From JAEUSG01 sp964590225 (GTDB lineage: Bacteria > Fibrobacterota > OXYB2-FULL-49-7 > JAEUSG01), in the NCBI GenBank assembly GCA_964590225.1, contig CAZPWS010000011.1:6824-70823 (forward strand): a stretch of 64,000 bases of DNA, written 5' to 3'. The translations under genes were made by a program, and so were the position numbers. This document shows, in pieces, positions 8,326 through 16,505 of the stretch (positions are counted from its first letter, which is position 1; each line of letters opens with the position of its first letter). The notes beneath the pieces are model-generated. The model made no database searches. It worked only from the letters and a program-made list of their open reading frames with translations, and was not told where the DNA came from.

Positions 8326-8493
8326 ATGGATTTAGGCGCAATAGCATTAAACAATTCTTCGGCAGCACAAAACGAGATATCAATAGCGCTTTTAAAAAAG
8401 GCGCAAGATATTTCAAAAACAGAGGCGTCCCAATTGATTGAGTCGGTAGCTGTCGCTTCGCCGAAAAACGGCAAGATCGATTTATTAGCATAA
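8326..8493 (+). CDS. YjfB-like putative motility protein (55 residues)
   Basis: A 55-residue frame, MDLGAIALNNSSAAQNEISI then ALLKKAQDISKTEASQLIES, ends in IDLLA and TAA. It matches the pattern of the YjfB 'putative motility protein' family: a short protein starting M-D-(I/L)-x-A-(I/L), an alternating Ser/Ala/Gln helix, S-I-A-(L/V)-L-K-K-A, then a Leu/Ile-rich end. A strong Shine-Dalgarno (AAGGGGGG, 8 bases before ATG) and an upstream sigma-28-like promoter support it as a real gene. It is the only plus-strand gene in a minus-strand block. Molecular function is unknown in this family; association with flagella is inferred. Confidence 0.75.
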   Translation: MDLGAIALNNSSAAQNEISIALLKKAQDISKTEASQLIESVAVASPKNGKIDLLA

Positions 8494-8500
8494 TCTTTGT

Positions 8501-10795
8501 TTACCTCAGGTGAAAACGATAGGGCATGATGGCAAGCATGGAGCCGTCGCGCGCCATTTCTGTAACCGCCCCTAGAATTCTTCGCTTCACTTTGGCCTCG
8601 CCACCCGAAAGTTCCGCAAAAAACCCCCTCGGTTTAGGATATAAGTCTATTCCAATAGGTGCAGCTTCATCAAATCCCGCCCTAACTTTAGCACTGTTTA
8701 TAGCCTCCGCAAGTCCCCCTATCTCGTCTATCAACCCCCTCGCTAATGCCTGCTCGCCACTAAATACCCTTCCCCTTCCAAGTACATTAGCGCTGTCCTT
8801 TGATATGTTACGCCCCTCAGCCACCCTGTTTAGGAACCCCGAGTAAAATTCCTCAAGCGAAGCCTGCATAGTGGTCACCTGTTCCTCTGAAAACTCTTTA
8901 TAATCAGAAAACAGATCAGCATTTCTGCCAAATGTAATTAACTCTTTTTTTATGCCAAATTTATCGTACAGCCCCTTTAGTACAAATTTCCCTGCAAAGA
9001 CGCCTATACTACCAATAACCGCCCCCTCACCTGCAAAAATGGCATCGGCTCCCGCCATAACGAAATATCCACCAGAAGCGGCAACATCTCCAACAGAGGC
9101 TACAACAGGCTTCCCACTCTCACGAAGCCTTTTAACTTCACGCCAAATCTGATCGGATGCAGAACCCGATCCCCCTGGGCTATTAACACGCAGCACGACG
9201 CCCTTCACCCGTTTATCTTTCCGAATTTTGGCAAGTATATCACAAATCGTACGGGAACCGACAAAGCTTTCTCCGGAGAAAAAATCGGTAAATGACTCAC
9301 CATTGACTATTGTCCCTTCAATTACAACAATAGCAATTTTGCTACCTCCGCTCCACTCCCTTTTATAGTATGAGCGGTTACGCAAATTTACAGGCCGTTC
9401 CCTTTTCGGAGCCAATTCTTCGAAAATATCTCTATAATAACCGATTTCATTAATCAGCCCTATTGAGCAGGCCTCGGAAAGCGGTATTGACCCTCTGTCA
9501 AGTACAGCAGCAAAAGTATCTCTATCGACTCCCCTATCAGTTACAATGTTATCAATGAAATGGTTATACCACGAAGACAACAACATAATTTCATTTTCAC
9601 GAAACTTGGCCGACATCGAATCGTCGGTAAAGACTTCAGGATAGTTTTTATACTCTCCCACCCTTAGAAAATTAGCTTTAACTCCAAGCTTATCAAAAAG
9701 TCCCTTATAAAACGAAACTTCCGCGCCAATGCCAGTCATAACCCAGGGTGATAACGGTTCAACTATTATTCTGTCCGCAGCAGCAGCAAGGTAGTACGAA
9801 CTTGGTTCAACACTTTCAAGACAGGCCGTTATCCGTTTGTTTACAAGCCTTAAATCTTTTATGGCACTGCGGATTTCGTCAAGCATGCCAAAACCGGCTC
9901 TAATTTGGCCTATTCTTAGGATTATTTGTCCAATGTCCTCATCTCTCGCGCCATTTCTGAGCTGAATTAAAATATCGCTAAGCCTTTGCGCGCCTCCTCC
10001 AAACAGCGAAAAATCGGATGCCCCATCTGTTAACACTCCACTAATTTCAATTACTGCCACTTTACGCGGTCCGTTAACAACAGGTTCTTTGCGGTCCTTG
10101 CCCATCCATAACGCAATGGAACCATTTTTACCAGCACCATCAAGTGGATGCGAATAGCCAAATTCAGAGTTGGATAGAGAGAAAGAAAGAGCAGCATTCC
10201 ATTTGTTATCGTCAGGGGAATAGGCCGCCTGAAGTGCCATACCATTTAAATCAAGGGCAAGTGTAATAGCCGTACCATTAAAAGCCGCATCAAGGTATTT
10301 TGATGATGCGCCTATTGTCACAATATTTACTGGTCTAACAGCAACACCGCATTGAAGGATATGGGCTCCTCCTGCACCAATCAATCCATCCGTTGTAATC
10401 CCAAGAGAAAGCCACTGAACTGGGCGGAACAGCGTTCCTATGTCAAATTGATAACTTGAATTGGAGACTAATCTGTTTTGAATAAAGCCAAGTCGTGTTC
10501 CAAAGGAAAGAGCTTTCGATGTACGATGCCCTGTACTGAAAAAGAATGCATCCGTCTCCTTTTCTCTTCTAAAGCCCATGCCCACCAGACCTGTAGCTAT
10601 CGCGGCCTCAATGAGAGAATCCTGCGCAAGAGAGGAATGTAGCGCTATATTGGCCCCTCTGCCTTCTGCGAGTCCGGCAGGGTTAACTATGACAGATAAC
10701 GCATCGTCTCTAATGGCCGGCGAATTATTTAAAACTGAGGACGAAATAATTGAAACGAACATCAACACAAAGAGCAGAATCTTCTTTTTACTCAT
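8501..10795 (-). CDS. sppA: SppA (S49) signal peptide peptidase fused to an N-terminal PorV-like outer-membrane barrel
   Basis: The 764-residue protein has an N-terminal signal segment (KKKILLFVLMFVSIISSSVL). Residues about 25-225 are beta-rich with the PorV/UPF0164-type VNPAGLAEG signature and alternating aromatic strands. From about 245 there are two S49 protease repeats, as in the long (67-kDa) SppA. VNSPGGSGSAS and VAASGGYF place the nucleophile at S574. The general-base Lys of long SppA (E. coli K209, in a YYLASFANKI context) aligns with SSYYLAAAADRI here, giving Arg342 instead of Lys. SppA degrades cleaved signal peptides and membrane peptides. The barrel fusion suggests outer-membrane anchoring, and the Lys-to-Arg change suggests altered or lost activity. 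The start at 10795 has AAAGGA upstream. Confidence 0.85.
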   Translation of the reverse strand: MSKKKILLFVLMFVSIISSSVLNNSPAIRDDALSVIVNPAGLAEGRGANIALHSSLAQDSLIEAAIATGLVGMGFRREKETDAFFFSTGHRTSKALSFGTRLGFIQNRLVSNSSYQFDIGTLFRPVQWLSLGITTDGLIGAGGAHILQCGVAVRPVNIVTIGASSKYLDAAFNGTAITLALDLNGMALQAAYSPDDNKWNAALSFSLSNSEFGYSHPLDGAGKNGSIALWMGKDRKEPVVNGPRKVAVIEISGVLTDGASDFSLFGGGAQRLSDILIQLRNGARDEDIGQIILRIGQIRAGFGMLDEIRSAIKDLRLVNKRITACLESVEPSSYYLAAAADRIIVEPLSPWVMTGIGAEVSFYKGLFDKLGVKANFLRVGEYKNYPEVFTDDSMSAKFRENEIMLLSSWYNHFIDNIVTDRGVDRDTFAAVLDRGSIPLSEACSIGLINEIGYYRDIFEELAPKRERPVNLRNRSYYKREWSGGSKIAIVVIEGTIVNGESFTDFFSGESFVGSRTICDILAKIRKDKRVKGVVLRVNSPGGSGSASDQIWREVKRLRESGKPVVASVGDVAASGGYFVMAGADAIFAGEGAVIGSIGVFAGKFVLKGLYDKFGIKKELITFGRNADLFSDYKEFSEEQVTTMQASLEEFYSGFLNRVAEGRNISKDSANVLGRGRVFSGEQALARGLIDEIGGLAEAINSAKVRAGFDEAAPIGIDLYPKPRGFFAELSGGEAKVKRRILGAVTEMARDGSMLAIMPYRFHLR

Positions 10796-10929
10796 TTAAT
10801 TTCCTTTTCTATGTAAAATACAAAATCAAGCTTTCCGTAAAATTCATTTTCTTTATCTTGCATATCGACCTGCAATACAGAAATATTTTGACTGCTTTTT
10901 TAAATTGCAGAAAATTTTAAGGAGGTTCC

Positions 10930-11394
10930 GTGCAAATATCAGAATTACTCACTGCTTCATCAATAGTGATACCTTTGCGCTCCACCGACAGAGATGGTAT
11001 AATAGCTGAGCTGGTTAAAGCCGCCCCCTTCAGCAGAAGCCATATCAATGAAGAAACAGTCGTAAAGGCCGTCATTGAACGAGAAAATGTTACAAGTACC
11101 GGCATAGGAGATGGCGTGGCCATTCCACATGCAAAATGTGATATAAAAGAAGAATTGTTAATGTCGGTTGGCGTGGCGGATAATCCAATAGAGTTCGCAG
11201 CAATCGACAATAAACCGGCCAGAATATTCTTCATGCTCTTGTCACGCAAGGATGTTTCCGGTCTGCACATTAAAATGCTCGCCAAGATTGCAAAGCTTGC
11301 AAGACTCGATAATTTCAGGGAAGGTGTGCTTCTTTGTAAAAACGCAGCTGAACTACTTGAATTGTTCAGAAAAGAGGAAGCTGCTATTCTGTAA
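10930..11394 (+). CDS. PTS EIIA (fructose/nitrogen-PTS type, PtsN-like) protein
   Basis: The 154-residue protein is a single EIIA domain of the mannitol/fructose/Ntr class. VTSTGIGDGVAIPHAK contains the phospho-accepting His of the G-x-A-I-P-H motif. LLSRKDVSGLHIKMLAKIAKL is the second conserved region with a histidine (as in the family's H-L-x-x-L-A). The start codon is GTG with a near-perfect AAGGAGG seven bases upstream. No membrane PTS component is nearby, so a regulatory phosphocarrier role is more likely than sugar uptake. It is followed by gltX after 30 bases. Confidence 0.88.
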   Translation: MQISELLTASSIVIPLRSTDRDGIIAELVKAAPFSRSHINEETVVKAVIERENVTSTGIGDGVAIPHAKCDIKEELLMSVGVADNPIEFAAIDNKPARIFFMLLSRKDVSGLHIKMLAKIAKLARLDNFREGVLLCKNAAELLELFRKEEAAIL

Positions 11395-11424
11395 CGAAAT
11401 AGCTGTCAAATTCGGAGGTTAATT

Positions 11425-12900
11425 TTGTCACGAGTGAGAGTCAGAATAGCCCCATCACCAACGGGCGAACCGCATGTAGGCACCGCTTACATTGCCCTGT
11501 TTAACTACTGTTTCGCAAAAGTTAACAATGGTGATTTTATTTTAAGAATTGAAGACACCGATCAAACCCGCTCAACAAAGGAAAGTGAAGACTCCATATT
11601 TAAGGCTCTTTCATGGCTTGGGATTAAGTGGAATGAGGGGCCTGATATTGGAGGACAATACGCACCATATAGGCAAAGCGAAAGAATTGCCATTTACAAG
11701 GAGCAGGCCGAAACTCTTCTTAGTTCGGGCAAAGCTTACCGTTGCTTTTGTTCCGCCGGTAGGCTCGAAGAAATGCGCAAGAAACTTATAGCAGAAAAAA
11801 AGAACTACTTTTACGACGGGTTATGCCGAACTTTATCACAGGAAGAGTCGGACAGACGGGCCAACACGGGTGAACCATTTGTAATACGAATGGCAGTACC
11901 GCGACAAGACGGGGCAACAACGAAATTCTTTGACGAAATCCGACAGAAAGAGATTGAATTAGCGCATACGGAAATTGATGACCAGATATTACTTAAAGCA
12001 GATGGCTTTCCTACTTACCATCTTGCCAATGTGGTTGACGACCACCTAATGAGAATTAGCCATGTCATACGGGCGGAAGAATGGATAACATCAACACCAA
12101 AGCACATATTGCTATACAACGCGTTCGGATGGGAAGCACCAAAATTTGCCCATGTTTCATTGTTGAGAAACAGCGATAAGTCAAAGGTAAGCAAAAGGAA
12201 AAATCCTGTCTCCTTAAATTGGTTCCGTGCGGCTGGCTATACCAAGGAGGCAATAATAAACTTCCTCGGCCTTATGGGCTATTACAGCGGCACAGATAAC
12301 GAGCGATTCGGCATAGCGGAACTCTCCAAGGATTTTGCACTCAACAAAATATCCACCTCTGCCCCAATCTTTGACATGAATAAACTGAACGCTCTGAACG
12401 AAGAGTATATCCGTAAAATGGAACCTGACCAATATGCCGCTTTTCTTGGCAAAAGAGCTTTTTATAGAGCTAATTATCTTAAGCCTGTTCTTCCTCTTGT
12501 CCAGGAACGGCACAAAATAAACAGCGATTTTGAATACTGGACAAATTTATTTTTTATCCACAATTTGTCCTACAACAAAGACTCTTTCGCCATTAAAGGG
12601 GCTGAAAAGCAGGTAATTGAAAAAATACTTAAGGAACTCCCCGAGGAAATAGATGCCGCTAAACCTCTTTCTTCAGCTGAGTTTGAGGCGGTTATTAACA
12701 AAGCAAAGGAGAAAAGCGCTCCTGATAAAAATAGTCCATTCATGACAGTTATTAGGGTCGCGCTAACCGGATCAACCGTCTCGCTGCCCATAGGCGCTGT
12801 TATGGCTACTCTTGGAAAGGATAGATGTATATTGCGCCTGAAGGAGGCGGCCTCTTTTGTCAGAAACAACCTAAAATCAAGTGATACAGAAAAAAGGTGA
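11425..12900 (+). CDS. gltX: Glutamyl-tRNA synthetase
   Basis: The 491-residue class I aminoacyl-tRNA synthetase has IAPSPTGEPHVGTAYIALFN, the HIGH-like motif in its HVGT form, and SDKSKVSKRK as the KMSKS-type loop. It charges tRNA-Glu. The start codon is TTG at 11425, preceded by GGAGG. The C-terminal region (about 340-491) is the helical anticodon-binding cage. Because glnS follows directly, the enzyme is probably the discriminating kind that charges only tRNA-Glu; the sequence alone does not prove that. No frameshift was seen. Confidence 0.95.
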   Translation: MSRVRVRIAPSPTGEPHVGTAYIALFNYCFAKVNNGDFILRIEDTDQTRSTKESEDSIFKALSWLGIKWNEGPDIGGQYAPYRQSERIAIYKEQAETLLSSGKAYRCFCSAGRLEEMRKKLIAEKKNYFYDGLCRTLSQEESDRRANTGEPFVIRMAVPRQDGATTKFFDEIRQKEIELAHTEIDDQILLKADGFPTYHLANVVDDHLMRISHVIRAEEWITSTPKHILLYNAFGWEAPKFAHVSLLRNSDKSKVSKRKNPVSLNWFRAAGYTKEAIINFLGLMGYYSGTDNERFGIAELSKDFALNKISTSAPIFDMNKLNALNEEYIRKMEPDQYAAFLGKRAFYRANYLKPVLPLVQERHKINSDFEYWTNLFFIHNLSYNKDSFAIKGAEKQVIEKILKELPEEIDAAKPLSSAEFEAVINKAKEKSAPDKNSPFMTVIRVALTGSTVSLPIGAVMATLGKDRCILRLKEAASFVRNNLKSSDTEKR

Positions 12901-12903
12901 ATT

Positions 12904-14565
12904 ATGTCTGATTTTATTAGTGAAGCAATTAATGAAGATCTCCAGAGCGGAAGATTTACAAAAATACACACCCGTTTCCCACCTGAACCAAATGGTTACC
13001 TCCATATCGGTCATGCAAAGGCCATCTGTATCGATTTTGGCCTCGCAGAAAAATTTGGGGGTAAAACAAACCTCCGTTTTGATGATACTAATCCGGTCAG
13101 AGAGGATGTTGAATTCGTCGATGCCATAAAGGATGACATTCACTGGCTCGGTTTTGACTGGGAAGAAAGACTCTATTACGCCTCAGACTATTTCGACCAG
13201 ATTTTTGAATACGCTGTAACGCTTATCAGGAAAGGCAAAGCCTTCGTTTGCGACCTTTCGTCCGATCAAATCCGTGAATATAGAGGTACGCTCACAGAGC
13301 CAGGCAAAGAGTCCCCTTTTCGCAACCGAACAGTTGATGAAAATCTTGATCTTTTTTTAAGAATGAGAAACGGAGAATTTGCGGAAGGAACAAAAACGCT
13401 TCGGGCTAAAATCGATATGGCATCGCCAAATATCAACCTACGCGATCCTGTAATGTATAGGATAATAAATACACCTCACCACAGAACAGGCACAAAGTGG
13501 TCTATTTATCCCATGTATGATTTTGCACACGGCCAGAGCGATTCCATAGAGGGAATTACCCATTCCCTCTGCTCGCTCGAATACGAAGACCACCGCCCCT
13601 TATACGATTGGTACATTAAAGAGCTTGGCATATTCCATACTCGCCAAATCGAATTTGCGAGGCTTAATCTCACTTATACAGTTATGAGCAAAAGAAAGCT
13701 AATGAAACTTGTTGAGAGCGGCGTTGTATCCGGCTGGGATGATCCACGGATGCCCACTCTCGCTGGTATGCGGCGCCGTGGCTATACTGCAGAATCTATA
13801 AAGAATTTCTGCGATAGAATTGGCGTGGCAAAACGGGATAGCACCGTTGATTTTGCTTTTCTTGAGCACTGTGTCCGCGAAGTACTTAACCGTGACTCTG
13901 CCCGCATGTTTGCTGTATTACGACCATTAAAAGTGGTGATAACAAATTATCCCGAAAATTATACCGAAGAATTTGACGCAATCAACAATCCTGAGAATCC
14001 TACAGACGGAACACGCAAGGTTCCCTTCTCCAGAGTACTTTATATTGAACAGGATGACTTTAGGGAGGCTCCTCCTCCAAAATATTACAGGCTTTCTCCT
14101 GGTAAAGAGGTACGACTTCGCTATGCCTACTTTATCAAGTGCAACGAGGTTATTAAGGATGGCAATGGTAACATTATTGAAATCAGATGCACTTACGATC
14201 CCGCAACAAAAGGTGGCGAGTCGCCCGATGGACGAAAGGTAAAAAGCACAATTCACTGGGTGTCTGCACAACATGCCGCCAGTGCTGAAGTAAGACTTTA
14301 CAGCGTTCTCTTTTCAAAGCCAAATCCGGAAGATGTGGCTGAAGGTGGTGATTTTATCGATAACATTAATCAAAATTCAATAGAAACTGTTAAAGAGTGT
14401 AAGATAGAACCTCTTCTTTCAAAAGTAAAACCAGGAACAAAAGTTCAGTTTGAGCGGATTGGTTACTTTTGTGCGGATACTGTAGATTCCAAAGAGGGAG
14501 CACCAGTGTTTAATCGGATTGTGACACTAAAAGACACATGGGCTAAGATTGAAAAAATGGGTTGA
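12904..14565 (+). CDS. glnS: Glutaminyl-tRNA synthetase
   Basis: The 553-residue protein has the length of E. coli Gln[19 protein letters not shown] is the HIGH motif with its P-E-P-N-G lead, which separates GlnS from bacterial Glt[10 protein letters not shown] follows, and VMSKRK is the KMSKS-type motif. The C-terminal two beta-barrel anticodon-binding domain contains [12 protein letters not shown]. It charges tRNA-Gln directly, so Gln-tRNA need not come from the GatCAB transamidation route. It starts 3 bases after gltX, so the two Glx synthetases form one operon with the EIIA gene. Confidence 0.95.
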   Translation: MSDFISEAINEDLQSGRFTKIHTRFPPEPNGYLHIGHAKAICIDFGLAEKFGGKTNLRFDDTNPVREDVEFVDAIKDDIHWLGFDWEERLYYASDYFDQIFEYAVTLIRKGKAFVCDLSSDQIREYRGTLTEPGKESPFRNRTVDENLDLFLRMRNGEFAEGTKTLRAKIDMASPNINLRDPVMYRIINTPHHRTGTKWSIYPMYDFAHGQSDSIEGITHSLCSLEYEDHRPLYDWYIKELGIFHTRQIEFARLNLTYTVMSKRKLMKLVESGVVSGWDDPRMPTLAGMRRRGYTAESIKNFCDRIGVAKRDSTVDFAFLEHCVREVLNRDSARMFAVLRPLKVVITNYPENYTEEFDAINNPENPTDGTRKVPFSRVLYIEQDDFREAPPPKYYRLSPGKEVRLRYAYFIKCNEVIKDGNGNIIEIRCTYDPATKGGESPDGRKVKSTIHWVSAQHAASAEVRLYSVLFSKPNPEDVAEGGDFIDNINQNSIETVKECKIEPLLSKVKPGTKVQFERIGYFCADTVDSKEGAPVFNRIVTLKDTWAKIEKMG

Positions 14566-14629
14566 AAAAGCGCAAAACCCGTAAAACCTCACTTGAATAT
14601 TGCTACAAAAAAATGATTCTTTAAAAAAT

Positions 14630-14712
14630 GCCCAAGGGGGGACTTGAACCCCCAAGCTCTTGCGAGCACTAGTACCTGAAACTAGCGTGTCTGCCAATTT
14701 CACCACCTGGGC
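14630..14712 (-). tRNA. tRNA-Leu (anticodon CAG)
   Basis: The minus strand reads GCCCAGG...CCTTGGGC with a perfect 5' GCCCAGG / 3' acceptor fold. The D-arm is TGGTGAAATTGGCAGACAC. The anticodon arm is CTAGT-TTCAGGT-ACTAG, giving CAG. A long variable arm (GCTCGCAAGAGC) and the TTCAAGT T-loop follow. The long variable arm and the anticodon agree on leucine. The 3' CCA is not encoded. It sits 64 bases beyond the convergent end of glnS. Confidence 0.95.
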
Positions 14713-14742
14713 AATCATTTTGTGCTAAATATACATTTATGC

Positions 14743-16026
14743 TTATCCGTTAAGCTTTTCTTTAGTTGTCCATAAACCGGCAGAAGGGGTACTTATGAAA
14801 TAAATTTCTTCGCCGTTAGGTAGTTTGTTAAAACCATTTTTTAGTTTTGCCGGATTATAGAGTTCCATAGCTTTACTGTAATCCATATAGCCGAAATTTA
14901 CAGATGTTACTTCCTCTTCTGTAAGGTGCCCGGGAGCATAGGTGATTTTAAACCGACCTTCGGAAGAACCGTGTATAAGATGAGCGGTTGCGTGGGTTAA
15001 GTCCTGTAGGTCGTCATTTTCCTTCCAAAGCTTCATTATTTTTTCGGTGCCGCAATAGCCATATTTTCTTATTATTTTATCAACCGAATCCTGTTCGCCA
15101 AAGCGTTTTAACCCTGGAGCAAGAACAATGAGCTCTCCCCCATCTGCCATTGCCTTTCTGGTTCGATATATTGACTTATTGGCCACCCATGTACTAAAAA
15201 ACTCATCACCCTGCATAACAGCAACTACCTTTTTAAGGGGCGGCACAACCGTAATATTCTCTGACATGGATTGCTTTGCTGCAAGCAAATAGGTATCGAC
15301 ATCATCCCCGCAATAAAAGCCTGTGTGAACAAGCTCTCCTGAAGCGTTGTAGGCCATTGTAACTTGAATATAAACATCCTTGACCTTACCGAGAAACTCC
15401 TGTTCGGCCTTGTTGTAGCAGTGCCGCAATGGAGTAACTAGTGTTCCAAGGTTGTTTTCGATCCCGTAGCAGGCAGCAGCCATATGGGAGGCGCAAATCA
15501 TCTCTTTTCCGCCAAGACCGATGAAATAATTTTTGTTATGATTGGCAAAACCAAGTACTTCATGAGGTACAACATGACCAACATTAATTACAAGATCCCA
15601 GTCGTCCTGTACAACCGCCCTGTTTATTGACACAGGAATATCCCAATCAGCACGGCCACTGGTAATCGCTTTTACATAATCAGCAGGTACTGTGCCTATA
15701 CGGTCACAATCCGTAAGCCAATCGTGCTTAAGAATTCTATCCTCCGGAATATCTCCAAACATCCATTTATTTTGCTCTTCGGTGTGCGGAACATGTTGTC
15801 CAAGGGTAGGAATTAAGTAAACTAATGCAGATTTCGAAAAATAGTCATACAAAATTTTGGTAATCCAGCCTGCACCGCTATGCGCCCTTGTAATATCAGG
15901 CGGGAGCAAAAGAACCTTCTTGGGACTTTTACAAACTCTCTTCACGCATTCATCAGCACTTTTTAGAACAAGCTGCTCTATCCTTTTCCTGCCAATTTCA
16001 GAACTCTTTTCAAAAAACCATGCCAT
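14743..16026 (-). CDS. LarA-like (DUF2088) nickel-pincer racemase/epimerase family protein
   Basis: The 427-residue protein matches the lactate racemase LarA family. PPDITRAHSGAG is in the N-terminal domain. TLGQHVPHTEEQ carries H78, equivalent to the catalytic His108 of LarA. NVGHVVPHEVLGF contains further conserved histidines. FIGLGGKEMICASHMAA has K174, equivalent to the Lys that holds the NPN nickel cofactor, and H181, the position of a nickel ligand. LarA homologs epimerise 2-hydroxy acids; the substrate here is not evident. The cofactor genes larB, larC and larE are not in the window. ATG at 16026 has a strong GGAGGTGA. It is transcribed away from the STAS gene at 16118. Confidence 0.85.
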   Translation of the reverse strand: MAWFFEKSSEIGRKRIEQLVLKSADECVKRVCKSPKKVLLLPPDITRAHSGAGWITKILYDYFSKSALVYLIPTLGQHVPHTEEQNKWMFGDIPEDRILKHDWLTDCDRIGTVPADYVKAITSGRADWDIPVSINRAVVQDDWDLVINVGHVVPHEVLGFANHNKNYFIGLGGKEMICASHMAAACYGIENNLGTLVTPLRHCYNKAEQEFLGKVKDVYIQVTMAYNASGELVHTGFYCGDDVDTYLLAAKQSMSENITVVPPLKKVVAVMQGDEFFSTWVANKSIYRTRKAMADGGELIVLAPGLKRFGEQDSVDKIIRKYGYCGTEKIMKLWKENDDLQDLTHATAHLIHGSSEGRFKITYAPGHLTEEEVTSVNFGYMDYSKAMELYNPAKLKNGFNKLPNGEEIYFISTPSAGLWTTKEKLNG

Positions 16027-16075
16027 TTGTCACCTCCAAAAAAAAGTTGTTAAGAGATAAAGAAAATAATTTTTT

Positions 16076-16104
16076 TTGACGGTAAGTATAAATAAAACTA
16101 TATT
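16076..16104 (+). promoter_or_regulatory. Sigma-70-type promoter for the STAS gene
   Basis: TTGACG (16076-16081) and TATATT (16099-16104) are separated by exactly 17 bases, one mismatch each from consensus. The start codon is at 16118, only 13 bases beyond the -10 box, so the mRNA would carry a leader of about 7 bases and no Shine-Dalgarno. Confidence 0.65.
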
Positions 16105-16118
16105 TTAAGCGCTTAAAA
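16103..16118. promoter_or_regulatory. 16-base perfect palindrome overlapping -10 edge and start codon (possible operator)
   Basis: TTTTAAGCGCTTAAAA is a perfect palindrome from the last two bases of the -10 box to the A of the ATG. Its position over the predicted transcription start suggests a repressor site. It also lies 76 bases upstream of the divergent larA-like gene and could affect both. Confidence 0.5.
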
Positions 16119-16447
16119 TGGAAATAACACTATCTACCCATCACGCTTTCAGTGTGGTTGAAGTAAGCGGTCAGATTAACTCTCTTAAGGATTCAATACA
16201 ACTGAAATCCATCATAAATACACTTTTTGATGATGGAAAACGGAATATTGCAATTAAGCTGAAAGATGTTGAGTATGTCGATAGCGCAGCAATAAATGTG
16301 CTTATATATGCGAGAAACATTGCAGACAAACTTAAAGGCGAACTTGTTATTCTCGAACCCAACGAGTACATCCTAAACATGCTCTCAGTTGTTGGAATAT
16401 CAAAAATTTTCACCATTTGCGAGAATTTAGAAACGCTTAAACGGTAA
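16118..16447 (+). CDS. STAS-domain anti-anti-sigma factor
   Basis: The 109-residue protein is a single STAS domain: FSVVEVSGQINSL strand, IAIKLKDVEYVDSAAINVL core, and LVILEPNEYILNMLSVVGIS with the final helix. S56 in DSAA aligns with the phosphorylated Ser58 of SpoIIAA. It would act in a partner switch with an anti-sigma kinase and a PP2C phosphatase; neither is visible in the window. It has its own well-formed promoter and a palindrome over the start, and no Shine-Dalgarno sequence. The next gene begins 58 bases downstream with its own candidate promoter. Confidence 0.85.
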   Translation: MEITLSTHHAFSVVEVSGQINSLKDSIQLKSIINTLFDDGKRNIAIKLKDVEYVDSAAINVLIYARNIADKLKGELVILEPNEYILNMLSVVGISKIFTICENLETLKR

Positions 16448-16473
16448 CACATAAAAGAATCTTAAGGTATAAT
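16444..16473 (+). promoter_or_regulatory. Candidate promoter for the PorV/propeller fusion gene
   Basis: A perfect TATAAT -10 box is at 16468-16473, with GTAACA (4 of 6 consensus bases) 18 bases upstream at 16444-16449. A TCCGATAA at 16483-16490, 16 bases after TAAG, resembles a sigma-28 element but has one base too many in the spacer. Confidence 0.4.
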
Positions 16474-16505
16474 CGCGTATCTTCCGATAATTTATATATA
16501 GTCCT

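Noticed and set aside
8274..8474. Minus-strand open frame between thiL and sppA
   Set aside because: It is the complement of the 55-residue motility-family gene, which has the promoter, Shine-Dalgarno and family pattern.
14527..14718. Minus-strand open frame
   Set aside because: It covers tRNA-Leu and the glnS 3' end; the tRNA fold explains the sequence.
16463..16490. TAAG-N16-TCCGATAA as a sigma-28 promoter for the 16506 gene
   Set aside because: The spacer is one base too long and a TATAAT box lies in the same stretch; evidence is insufficient.
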